Made by a program: the position numbers and the translations under genes. A stretch of 64,000 nucleotides of DNA from DASWIP01 sp036397635 (lineage in GTDB: Bacteria; Actinomycetota; AC-67). Positions 25,552-33,220 of the stretch are shown piece by piece (the stretch's first letter is position 1; each line of letters opens with the position of its first letter). The notes under the pieces were generated by a model. The model saw nothing but the letters and a program-made list of their open reading frames with translations, was not told where the DNA came from and did not search any database. The stretch is from positions 11,826 through 75,825 of the forward strand of contig DASWIP010000128.1 in assembly GCA_036397635.1 (NCBI GenBank), read 5' to 3'.

Positions 25552-25784
25552 CTAGCGGATCAACCGCGACATCCGCCGATCGGCGAGCACCTTCCCGCCG
25601 GTCTGACACGCGGGACAGTAGGTGATCTCGTGGGACTCATACGACACGCGGCGCAGGTCCGCTCCGCACGCCGGGCAGGGTTCCCCGTAGCGGCCGTGCA
25701 CCACGAAGTGATCGCCGATCTTGGTCGGCAGGCCGCCGGTCCTCTTTCGTTCCTCGGCGAGCCCCTCGTCCAGGACCATGCCGA
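25552..25784 (-). repeat. right copy of the 233-bp direct repeat
   Basis: Matches 16813-17044 with four substitutions and one single-base indel; identity stops abruptly outside (25551 side: GCTAGC against ACCTAGC; 25785 side: CCGACC against CCGATC). The outer edge on the 3' side coincides with the glycosylase stop codon, as in many att sites within gene 3' ends. Confidence 0.85.
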
Positions 25785-26385
25785 CCGCGTCGAGCAGCGC
25801 GCGCCGTTGCTGCTCGTCCAGTGAGGCGAGCGTCGCATACGGCGACAGGCGCGCGCGATGCAGGATGTCGTCGGCATAGCCCCGTCCGATCCCTGCGACG
25901 GTGCGCTGGTCGCGCAGGATCGTGTGCACGCGGCGCTTGTCGTCTCCCTCGAGCACGAGGCCGGCGAACCTGTCGGAGTCCGGTTCGGGGCCGAGTCGTT
26001 CCAGCGGCCCCTCGTCTCCGGGCCCAAGCACCCACCAGCCGGCTTTGCGCTCGGTGCCGAACTCCTTGATCAGGATCGACGGGCCACCCTCGAATGCGAG
26101 ACGCAGGACCGCTTGCCTGGGCCGGGTTTGCTTGGGCGGATCCTCGACGTCCACGCGACCACCCTGCGACAGGTGGACCAGGATCCGCGGCCCGTCAAGG
26201 TCGATGATCAGGTACTTGCCGCGGCGTCCGACGGCGGTGACCTTCCGGCCGTGCACGGCCTCGGGCGGCGGATCGTAGGTCTTCAAAGCCGAGAACTGCA
26301 GCGGTACGGTGCGCGCCAGCACGGCGCCGCCGATCGCCGTCCCCAGTCGCTCGGCGAGCGCTTGCATCTCCGGGAGCTCGGGCAC
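25552..26385 (-). CDS. Fpg/Nei-family DNA glycosylase, intact
   Basis: A 277-residue base-excision repair glycosylase/AP lyase. Translation from GTG 26385 gives the N-terminus PELPEMQ, whose Pro and Glu are the catalytic residues; RRGKYLII near residue 58 supplies the conserved Lys; the H2TH region (TVAGIGRGYADDILHRA as TVAGIGRGYADD) and the C-terminal zinc finger (CPACG ... CPACQ) ending SRLIR are complete. Longer frames upstream overlie the kinase gene. The 3' 233 bp are one copy of the direct repeat flanking the 16.8-25.8 kb element, so this end may be element-borne. Same strand as the histidine kinase, 70 bp away. Confidence 0.9.
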   Translation of the reverse strand: MPELPEMQALAERLGTAIGGAVLARTVPLQFSALKTYDPPPEAVHGRKVTAVGRRGKYLIIDLDGPRILVHLSQGGRVDVEDPPKQTRPRQAVLRLAFEGGPSILIKEFGTERKAGWWVLGPGDEGPLERLGPEPDSDRFAGLVLEGDDKRRVHTILRDQRTVAGIGRGYADDILHRARLSPYATLASLDEQQRRALLDAVGMVLDEGLAEERKRTGGLPTKIGDHFVVHGRYGEPCPACGADLRRVSYESHEITYCPACQTGGKVLADRRMSRLIR

Positions 26386-26455
26386 GTGGGTACTGTAGCC
26401 ATCGCGCCCGGCAGCGTGTCCCGGCGCGTCGTGTGCGGGGTTGAAGGCGCGGGAC

Positions 26456-28096
26456 CTAGGGGCGGCTGCCCTGGCCGACCGGCACGCGCGCGCTCGGGCG
26501 GCGTGAAGGACGCGGCTCCGTCCGCTCGATGACGATCGAGCGGACCACGGGAAGGCGCAGACGGAACGTGCTGCCGGCGCCCGGTGTGGATTCGACGTCC
26601 ACCGTGCCGTCGTGCGTGCGCGCGACGCGGCGCACCAGCGCGAGGCCGAGCCCGAGTCCGCCGAACCGTCTCGTTGCCGATGCGTCCACCTGGGTGAACT
26701 CTTCGAACAGGCTCGCGACGTGGTCGGGGGCGATGCCGATGCCCCGATCGGTGACGGCGATCTCGACCATGTCCCGGTCGATCGATGCGGTGACATCGAT
26801 GGTGCCGGCGTCGGGCGAGAACTTCACCGCGTTGTCGAGCAGCTCGTCCACGGCATGCTCGAGCAGCGTGCGGTTGCCGATGATCGCACCCAGATCGTCC
26901 GACGCCTTCAGTGCGAAGGTGTGGCGTGGCGCGCGCGTCTGCCACTTGCCGACGCGCGCCTGCACGAGCCGGCCGACGTTCACTCGCCCCACGCCGGTCG
27001 GAGTCTTGCCGCTCTCGACCGCCGCGACGTCGACGAGCAGGTCGATGACGCGCTCGAGCTTCTCGCATGCGTCCACGATCGCGCCGACGAACGCCTGAGC
27101 CTTCTGCGGGGACAGGTCGCGGGTTTGGACCAGCCGCGCGAAGCCCAGCGCCGAGGTGAGCGGGGTGCGCAGCTCGTGGCCGACGTTGGCGAGGATCTCG
27201 GTCCTCATGCGGGTGAGGCGTCGCTGCTCGCGCATGTCCCGGATGACGATCGCCCGGCCGACCGGACGCGATCCGTCGTGCACCGGCGCGACGGCCAGGC
27301 GCACGGGGATCCCATCGTGTCCTCCAAGCGTCCCATCGATCGTCGTGGCATCGGCGGCTTCAGTGATTCGACGCACGAGGTCGGCGCCGTTGCTGTCGCG
27401 CCCGGCGAGCAGCGTCGCGACCGGCATCCCTCGCGCGGCCGCGATCTGGGTGCCGAGCAGCGCGGCCGCGGTCGCGTTCATCGTGAGCACCGCGTCATCG
27501 TGGTCGCACACCACGATGCCGTCCTCCATCGCGTCGAGCAGCGCGCCGGCTTGGGCCAAGCCCGCGCGACGTCCGCGGCGGCGTCCGACGACCAGCCCCG
27601 TCCAGGCGGCGGCGAGCGCGATGACAAGCATCGCCAAGCCGACGCTCACCGGCAAGACTCCCGTGAAGGCGACGAGCGCTTCGTGCAGAGGCGTCTCCGC
27701 GGACGGTGGCGTGACCGGAACCGGGTTCTCCGAGGGGGTCCGCGTCTCGTCTCCGATCGCCGTTCCAGGCGCTGATGAAAGGACGATGCCGGAGGGCGAC
27801 GATGTGGCGGGTTGCGGGCTTTGCGTGCGCTGAGGCGGAGGGGCAGCGCTTGGTTGGGGCCGAGGCGTGGTCGTGACGCTTGGCTGAACGATCACGCTCG
27901 GCGTCGGTGAGGGGGAACAGACATCAACGACTCCGAGATCGTCGCCCGTCTCGTCCAGCATGCGCACCAGTGGTCCTAGCACCGCGGTCGACGATGTCGT
28001 GTCGCAGAGCGTGTCGGCGCTCGCGCGGCCCATGGCGAGCGTGCCTGCACTCGTCACGAAGGCGATGAAAGCGAGAATGAGGCGGGCGCGGCTCAT
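26456..28096 (-). CDS. membrane PAS sensor histidine kinase
   Basis: 546 residues. Signal/first TM at 5-27, a 110-residue extracytoplasmic part rich in Pro, Ser and Thr, a second TM near 148-170, a PAS domain about 183-290, HisKA with the phosphorylated His307 (NVGHELRTPLT) and a HATPase domain with N-box DELLDNAVKFS, G1 DRGIGI and G2 GGLGLGLAL. The long disordered outer region has no recognisable ligand fold. No response regulator lies next to it, so it is an orphan kinase here. Confidence 0.92.
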   Translation of the reverse strand: MSRARLILAFIAFVTSAGTLAMGRASADTLCDTTSSTAVLGPLVRMLDETGDDLGVVDVCSPSPTPSVIVQPSVTTTPRPQPSAAPPPQRTQSPQPATSSPSGIVLSSAPGTAIGDETRTPSENPVPVTPPSAETPLHEALVAFTGVLPVSVGLAMLVIALAAAWTGLVVGRRRGRRAGLAQAGALLDAMEDGIVVCDHDDAVLTMNATAAALLGTQIAAARGMPVATLLAGRDSNGADLVRRITEAADATTIDGTLGGHDGIPVRLAVAPVHDGSRPVGRAIVIRDMREQRRLTRMRTEILANVGHELRTPLTSALGFARLVQTRDLSPQKAQAFVGAIVDACEKLERVIDLLVDVAAVESGKTPTGVGRVNVGRLVQARVGKWQTRAPRHTFALKASDDLGAIIGNRTLLEHAVDELLDNAVKFSPDAGTIDVTASIDRDMVEIAVTDRGIGIAPDHVASLFEEFTQVDASATRRFGGLGLGLALVRRVARTHDGTVDVESTPGAGSTFRLRLPVVRSIVIERTEPRPSRRPSARVPVGQGSRP

Positions 28097-28400
28097 ACGT
28101 CATATGGTGCGCCGTTTCGTCGCTTCGGTCCATGACGTGGAGGGACCAATCCATCTGGTTCATAGGGACTAGTCGCGAGCGCCCTTTGCCCGACCACGGC
28201 GGGTTGTCCACAGGGGGCGGTTGCATGCGGCCGGCGAAAACGGACGTCCGAGACGAACCGCGCAGGCTGCGCATCACGCCCTGCCCGGTGCGCGATGGTT
28301 TTCCCTTTCGGGCAGAAGAAAATCGCTGCGAGAGCCCGAAAGTTGTCCGCGCCAACAGGAGGAGCGGACGCGACCACGAATCCCTCAACGCGAGGAGGAC
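28097..28400. other. intergenic region with inverted repeat leader and a DnaA-box-like 9-mer
   Basis: 304 bp between the divergent kinase gene and the small ORF. It holds TTGTCCACA at 28204-28212 (a single DnaA-box match, not an origin) and a 9-bp perfect inverted repeat CTTTCGGGC / GCCCGAAAG at 28305-28342. Presumably contains both promoters; none is clear enough to call. Confidence 0.5.
28305..28342 (+). promoter_or_regulatory. hairpin in the leader of the small ORF
   Basis: CTTTCGGGC pairs perfectly with GCCCGAAAG over a 20-base purine-rich loop, 58 bp before the small ORF start. Could be an RNA leader structure or an operator. Confidence 0.45.
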
Positions 28401-28538
28401 ATGAGCATGATCACTTGGGTACTGACGGAAGAGCCGTGTGAGAGGGTCGCGCTGGCGATCGGCATCGTCGAGGAGCGTCTTGGCTCCGAGGCGGACGTGC
28501 AATGGGTGTGCCCGGTCGTCGACGCGATCCCCGAGTAA
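28401..28538 (+). CDS. small acidic protein, 45 residues
   Basis: ATG 28401 has a near-ideal ribosome site (GAGGAGG at about 28392-28398), stronger than most in the window. The product (MSMITWVLTEEPCERVALAI at the start, ending VDAIPE) is acidic and not a membrane protein; I recognise no family. A GC-rich palindrome (CGCGACCGCGGTCGCG, 28544-28559) follows the stop and may end the transcript. Called on translation signals only. Confidence 0.45.
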   Translation: MSMITWVLTEEPCERVALAIGIVEERLGSEADVQWVCPVVDAIPE

Positions 28539-28578
28539 GACCTCGCGACCGCGGTCGCGTCTTCATCGGAACGACGAC

Positions 28579-28638
28579 GAGCCGCGGGCCCGGATGAGCT
28601 GCCTCCGTGGAGGCGACCCATCCGAGCCCGCGGCTCTT
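28579..28638. terminator. bidirectional terminator between small ORF and amt
   Basis: GAGCCGCGGGC (28579-28589) pairs with GCCCGCGGCTC (28626-28636), with an inner GGATG/CATCC pairing, followed by TT. It lies between convergent genes and could serve both. Confidence 0.6.
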
Positions 28639-28650
28639 CCGTGTCCGGCC

Positions 28651-30099
28651 CTACGTGATCTCTGGGACGGACCGGGGGGCCAGGCCGGCTGCCGGCGCGA
28701 TCCCGGCCCGGGCCCTGGCGACCGCCTCGGGCGTCGCCAGTCCGCCGGTACCGAGGAACACCTCCGGGTAGCCCCACATCCCGTGCTCGCCGATGTCGAG
28801 TCCTTCGATCTCCTCTTCCTCGCTGACGCGGAGGCCCATCGTGGCCTTGAGGATCCCGAACACGATCGCCGACGCTGCGACGGTCCACAGCAGGACGGCG
28901 CCGACACCGATCGCCTGCGCGCCGAGCTGCGCCGCGCCGCCTCCGTAGACGAGCCCCGCGCCCTTGCCCAGACCGAGCTCGGTCGTCAGGCGAGGCGCCG
29001 CGAAGATGCCGACGGCGAGCGTGCCCCACGCGCCGCAGATCCCGTGCACCGAGATAGCGCCGACGGGATCGTCCACGTGGACCCGATCGATCGCGAGCAC
29101 CGATCCGACGACGATCACGCCGCCGATGGATCCGATCAAGACCGCCGCCCAGGGCTCGACGAAGGCGCAGCCCGCGGTGATCGCGACGAGGCCGGCGAGG
29201 GCGCCGTTGCCGGCCATGCCGACGTCGGGCTTCTTGCCTACGATCCAGATCGTCGCGGTCGCGGCCAGCGCGGCAGCGGCGGCGGCGAGGTTGGTCGTGA
29301 CCGCGATGTGTGCGATGTCGGGGATCGCCGCCATGGTGGATCCAGGGTTGAACCCGAACCAACCGAACCACAGCACGAACACACCCAGGATCGCCAGCGG
29401 CATCGAGTGACCGGGGAGCGCGCGCGGCCTGCCGTCCTTGCCGTACTTACCACGGCGCGCGCCGACCATGATCGCGCCGACGAGTGCCGCCCAGCCGCCG
29501 ACCGAGTGCACGACCGTTGAGCCGGCGAAGTCCAGGAACCCGCGTTCGGCCAGCCAGCCGCCACCCCAGATCCAGTGGCCGGAGATCGGGTAGATGAGCC
29601 CGGCGATCAGCCCGGACGCGAGCAGGTAGGTCTTGAACTTCGTGCGCTCGGCCATGGCGCCGGACACGATGGTCGCAGCGGTCCCGGCGAACACGACCTG
29701 GAACAGCCATTTGGCGGTCAGCGGCGGTGTCGCCCAATCCAGCGAGGCGAACGTGCCCTCGCCGCCGCCGAGGAACCAACCGCTGGTGCCGACCAAGGCG
29801 TTGCCCGCGCCGAACATCAGCGCGAAGCCGACCGCCCAATACGCGATCGACGCCATCGAGAAGTCCATCAGGTTCTTCATCACGATGTTCGCCGCATTCT
29901 TCTGGCGCGTGAATCCGGTCTCGACCAGCGCGAACCCGGCCTGCATCAGGAACACGAGGAACGCCGCGACGAGCACCCACACGGTGTCGAGCAGCATCTG
30001 CGTGTCGGGTCCCTCGGCCTCCTGAGCGAAAGCCATCGCCGGCAGTGCCAGCACGAGCAGCGCCGCGAGGCCTGTGATGGTCAGGATGCGTCTGCGCAT
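28651..30099 (-). CDS. amt: ammonium transporter Amt
   Basis: A 482-residue Amt/MEP/Rh channel. Signal-like first segment, then about eleven membrane helices; family landmarks include GFTRQKNAANI, the first pore His in STVVHSVGGW, GFNPGS and the second pore His in SVHGICGAWG. The C-terminal cytoplasmic tail (LRVSEEEEIEGLDIGEHG) carries the ExxGLDxxxHG element that couples subunits. ATG 30099 is chosen because GGAGGGGG precedes it. No GlnB/GlnK gene follows. A four-half-site GlnR-like box lies 64 bp upstream, pointing to nitrogen control. Confidence 0.95.
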   Translation of the reverse strand: MRRRILTITGLAALLVLALPAMAFAQEAEGPDTQMLLDTVWVLVAAFLVFLMQAGFALVETGFTRQKNAANIVMKNLMDFSMASIAYWAVGFALMFGAGNALVGTSGWFLGGGEGTFASLDWATPPLTAKWLFQVVFAGTAATIVSGAMAERTKFKTYLLASGLIAGLIYPISGHWIWGGGWLAERGFLDFAGSTVVHSVGGWAALVGAIMVGARRGKYGKDGRPRALPGHSMPLAILGVFVLWFGWFGFNPGSTMAAIPDIAHIAVTTNLAAAAAALAATATIWIVGKKPDVGMAGNGALAGLVAITAGCAFVEPWAAVLIGSIGGVIVVGSVLAIDRVHVDDPVGAISVHGICGAWGTLAVGIFAAPRLTTELGLGKGAGLVYGGGAAQLGAQAIGVGAVLLWTVAASAIVFGILKATMGLRVSEEEEIEGLDIGEHGMWGYPEVFLGTGGLATPEAVARARAGIAPAAGLAPRSVPEIT

Positions 30100-30162
30100 A
30101 ACCCCCTCCGGTCGTCGTCCGATATCACCGGGCAAACGGTAGGGCAGCGGTGTTGCACGGTC

Positions 30163-30200
30163 GTATCCCGCCTGTCACGGCGGGGTGAAGTCTGTGTTAC
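30163..30200 (-). promoter_or_regulatory. GlnR-like operator upstream of amt
   Basis: Read toward amt: GTAAC-n6-TTCAC-n6-GTGAC-n6-GATAC. The exact 6-base spacing of four half-sites is the arrangement described for GlnR boxes (gTnAC-n6-GaAAC repeated). First and third half-sites fit, the fourth has one mismatch, the second is poor. It overlaps the last codons of the upstream glycosidase gene. Confidence 0.6.
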
Positions 30201-32401
30201 CGCAGTGTTTCGGCGATCCCGAGTGGGAGATGCAGCGTTGCGCCCTCCGGCGACGCGCTCGCGCCGATCCATCCCTGGGGGCTCGCGATCGTGGCCGAGG
30301 CAGACGTGAGATCGCCGAGGTGCGGTTCCGCCTTGACCGTGGCGAAGCCCGGTGCGGCCGGCGCGATACCGAGCACGTGAACGATCAAGTCGTACAGCGG
30401 CACCGCCGCCCAGGCGTGACAGAGGCTCGCGAGGCCCGGCCGGTTGTCCCAGTACTCGCCGAAGGTTCCCTGCTTCGCCGACGGTGCCCATCGCCGGATC
30501 AGGGCGAGCAGCTGCTCGTACCGTCCCGCGCGCGCGACCGCTTGATGCACGAAGTGGCTGAAGAATGGCTGCGCCTCGACGACGTGCTCGGTGTCGTCGA
30601 AGCCTTGCGGCGGCAGGTATTGGCTGTTCAGTCGCTGCTCGAACGGACCGGGATCGCCCGGCGTGCGGGTTCGTCGCACGCGGGCCGGATCGAGGATGTG
30701 GTCGAGCAGCGCATCCCACCTGTCGCGCGGCGCGGCGCCGCACAGGATCGCGAGCGCGTTGGTGTGCTGGCTCGCGCGCCCCCCGCCTGCGGTGTCGGTG
30801 TAGACGCCGCGCTCGGGATCCCAGAACGCATCGAAGGCCGCGCGCGTGGTGTCGGCGCGCGCGCGCAGCTGCTCGTCCCCGGTGATGTTCGCGATCGTGT
30901 CGAGCGCGAGCGCGTACAACCCATCGACCGGCGCGAACGTCGAGCCGCGCTCGAGCTGCGCCCAGTCGATGAACACCCAGCCGGGCAGGTCGTGCAGCAG
31001 ACCGTCGGCGGCGCGTCGCTGCTCGAACCAGTTCAGGCCCCGCGTCGCGGTGGGCAGCAGCTCGCCGAGCAGCTCGTCGTCACCGGTCCAGCGGTGCACG
31101 TGCGCCAGCGCCAGCACCCACAGCAGCGTGAAGTCGGGGATGGTCGTCGCGCGCAGGCCGAAGTCGCCGGCCGCGACCATCGGCAGCAGCCCGTCGGGCC
31201 GCGCGCCGTTCGCGTGCAGCCGCAGCATCCACCGAACCAGCGAGGTGTCCGGGTTCACGAGCAGCGTCAGGATCGTGTGGCCGTAGGCGTCGCCGAGCCA
31301 GGCGCGCTGCTCGCGCCCCGGACAGTCGATGAACGCGTCGGTCGAGCAGACATCGAGCGTGCGCACGCCCGCCCGCCAGATCGCCTCCAGGTCCGGATCG
31401 CTGCACGAGAAGCTCGCGCCCGGGGGGCGCGGGAAGATGCGCTCGCGCGCGTACAGCGTCAGCCCGCGCGCCCTCCCCTCGAGCACGTCGGCCCCGACGT
31501 AACGCAACCCCACCGGCTCGAGTGACTCGATCGCCTCGCCGGGCACGCCGGCGGCGGTGTAGCGCAGCCGCCAGTCGCGCACATCCAGCACCGGGTGGCC
31601 CTGGTCGTCCAGCGCCTCGCCCGCACGCAGTTCGATCACGGTGCCGGGCTCGGCGTCGATCCGCAGGATCGGATGCGCGCACAGGATCTCGCCCGCGTCG
31701 AACAGCACGCCGTCGCTGCTCGCCAGGTCGACGACGCGCTCGGCGAGCGGCGGGATCGGCCGCGGCTGCAGCACCGGGTAGGGCTCGGTCGGCGCGCGCG
31801 CATCGCGGATCCCGGGGCCGCTCGGATCGACCACGCACGCGCGCGGCCAATCGGCGTCGTCGAAGCCGGGGGCCGGCCAGCCGTGCGAGATCGCGCGCCC
31901 GTCGACGTGCTCGTTGGGCGGCGGCCCTTCGTGCCGGCGGCGACGCTCGTACGGCGCCTCGCACGCGCGCCACCCGTCGTCCGACGCGATGAGCATGTCG
32001 CCGAGGTCGGCTTCCAGCAGGAACGAGCCGAAGCCGAGCGCGCCGACGGGCTGCGCGGGGATGCTCGCGTTCGTCGCGCCGCCGTAGTGGCGCACGATCG
32101 CCGCGAGCACATGCTCGCCCGCGTCCAGCTCGAGCGCGTACTCGTCGAAGGTCCACGCCCACGGCTGGGAGCGGACCGGACCTCGACCCAGCTCGACGCC
32201 GTCGCACAACAGAACGTACCGCGAGTCGGCGGTGACGCGGCAGCGGCCGGCGCGCGCGCGATCCAGCGTGAAGGAGCGCCGCAGGTACGCGACGCCGTCG
32301 AGCGGACGCTCGGGCGGCTCGCCGCGCGTGTACGCGCTCTCGAGGTCGGCGCGCTCGAACCAGATCCAGTGCGCGCGCCAGCGCGGCGGCCAGGTCTTCA
32401 T
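30197..32401 (-). CDS. alpha-L-rhamnosidase-like glycosidase (GH78 type)
   Basis: 734 residues without a signal peptide, so cytoplasmic. N-terminal beta-sandwich regions (AHWIWF, YLRRSFTL near 35, SRYVLLCDGVELGRGP near 60) precede an (alpha/alpha)6 barrel from about 330. The motif DCPGREQRAWLGDA near residue 362 corresponds to the DCPxREQxxWxGD acid-residue segment of GH78 enzymes. Substrate is inferred: rhamnosides or another deoxysugar glycoside. It starts 10 bp after the hydrolase gene and ends the leftward sugar operon; its stop overlaps the amt operator. Confidence 0.82.
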   Translation of the reverse strand: MKTWPPRWRAHWIWFERADLESAYTRGEPPERPLDGVAYLRRSFTLDRARAGRCRVTADSRYVLLCDGVELGRGPVRSQPWAWTFDEYALELDAGEHVLAAIVRHYGGATNASIPAQPVGALGFGSFLLEADLGDMLIASDDGWRACEAPYERRRRHEGPPPNEHVDGRAISHGWPAPGFDDADWPRACVVDPSGPGIRDARAPTEPYPVLQPRPIPPLAERVVDLASSDGVLFDAGEILCAHPILRIDAEPGTVIELRAGEALDDQGHPVLDVRDWRLRYTAAGVPGEAIESLEPVGLRYVGADVLEGRARGLTLYARERIFPRPPGASFSCSDPDLEAIWRAGVRTLDVCSTDAFIDCPGREQRAWLGDAYGHTILTLLVNPDTSLVRWMLRLHANGARPDGLLPMVAAGDFGLRATTIPDFTLLWVLALAHVHRWTGDDELLGELLPTATRGLNWFEQRRAADGLLHDLPGWVFIDWAQLERGSTFAPVDGLYALALDTIANITGDEQLRARADTTRAAFDAFWDPERGVYTDTAGGGRASQHTNALAILCGAAPRDRWDALLDHILDPARVRRTRTPGDPGPFEQRLNSQYLPPQGFDDTEHVVEAQPFFSHFVHQAVARAGRYEQLLALIRRWAPSAKQGTFGEYWDNRPGLASLCHAWAAVPLYDLIVHVLGIAPAAPGFATVKAEPHLGDLTSASATIASPQGWIGASASPEGATLHLPLGIAETLR

Positions 32402-32411
32402 GCCCGGCTGC

Positions 32412-33218
32412 TCATGCGGGGACGGGGTCGCCGGCCAGAAATGCCGCCACCATCGCTTGGAACGCCTCCAAGTCGTCGAGCATCATCGCGAAGTCGTCGG
32501 ACCAGATCCGCACGGTCGCGTTCGGCGCCAGCTCGGCGATGCGCCGTGACACCGCAGCCGGATGGTTGGGGTCGCGCTCGTGTCCGGCGACCAGCAGCGG
32601 CGTGGTCACCTGCCCCAGGCACGATGGGTCGGAGAGCGGCGGCTCGCCGGTCGCGTACGCGCGCAGCGCATGCGGCACGCCCTCGGGATTGATGCGGAGC
32701 AACTGCGCGCGGATGTGCTCGCGCCAGCGCGGCTCGCGCGCGATCAGCATCTGCACCTCGGGCAGTTCCAGCAGGCCGTCGGCGAGCTGCTCGAGCGGCT
32801 CGGTCTCGATGTGTTCGGCGTAGTGCAGCGTGCCCTCGATGTCGGGCGCCGGATCGTCGAGGCGCGATGTCATCACCAGCACCGCGCGCTCGAAGCGCGC
32901 CGGGTCCGCGCACAGAATCCGCAGGATCGCGTTCGCGCCCATCGACACGCCGACCGCGTGCGTCGCGCGGGAGCGCGCGGCGACCGCGTCCAGATCCGCG
33001 GCGACCGCGGCGTGGTCGTACCCGGCCTCGGGCGGGGGCGAGTCGCTGCGGCCGTGGCCGCGCCAGTCGAACAGCACGCGCGTGCCGGGCACTGCTGCTG
33101 CCAGCGCGCGCAGGTCCTCCGACGTCGAGGATAAGCCGTGCACGAACACGGTCACCGGTTCTCCTTCGCCGAGCAGCTCGACCCACAGCCGGCACGCGGG
33201 CCCGTCGACGAGCGGCAT
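32412..33218 (-). CDS. alpha/beta-hydrolase fold protein, catalytic His not found
   Basis: 268 residues from ATG 33218, two bases after the preceding stop (a longer frame to 33266 overlies that gene). Oxyanion region FVHGLSST near residue 40, nucleophile elbow GVSMGAN near 92 and an acid in AGHERDPNHP near 213. The strand after which the catalytic His is expected reads RIWSDDFAMMLDD and has no His, so the enzyme may be altered or inactive. Between the binding-protein gene and the GH78 gene; may act on glycoside esters if active. Confidence 0.75.
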   Translation of the reverse strand: MPLVDGPACRLWVELLGEGEPVTVFVHGLSSTSEDLRALAAAVPGTRVLFDWRGHGRSDSPPPEAGYDHAAVAADLDAVAARSRATHAVGVSMGANAILRILCADPARFERAVLVMTSRLDDPAPDIEGTLHYAEHIETEPLEQLADGLLELPEVQMLIAREPRWREHIRAQLLRINPEGVPHALRAYATGEPPLSDPSCLGQVTTPLLVAGHERDPNHPAAVSRRIAELAPNATVRIWSDDFAMMLDDLEAFQAMVAAFLAGDPVPA

Positions 33219-33220
33219 GG

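Larger units (their letters stand above)
16813..25784. mobile_element. putative integrative element in the 3' end of a DNA glycosylase gene
   Basis: The 3' terminal 233 bp of the Fpg/Nei gene at 25552-25784 recur in the same orientation at 16813-17044, differing by four substitutions and one indel. Between the copies lie a tyrosine-recombinase-like gene starting at the repeat, an ERCC4-type nuclease, a CX5R phosphatase, two secreted proteins and a truncated IS transposase. Integration of an element that carries a substitute gene 3' end would leave this picture: intact gene on one side, gene fragment on the other, recombinase next to one end. The boundaries and mobility are inferred; a simple segmental duplication is the alternative. 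Confidence 0.6.

Noticed and set aside
28204..28212. DnaA box TTGTCCACA as a replication origin
   Set aside because: A single 9-mer; no dnaA, dnaN or AT-rich region nearby.
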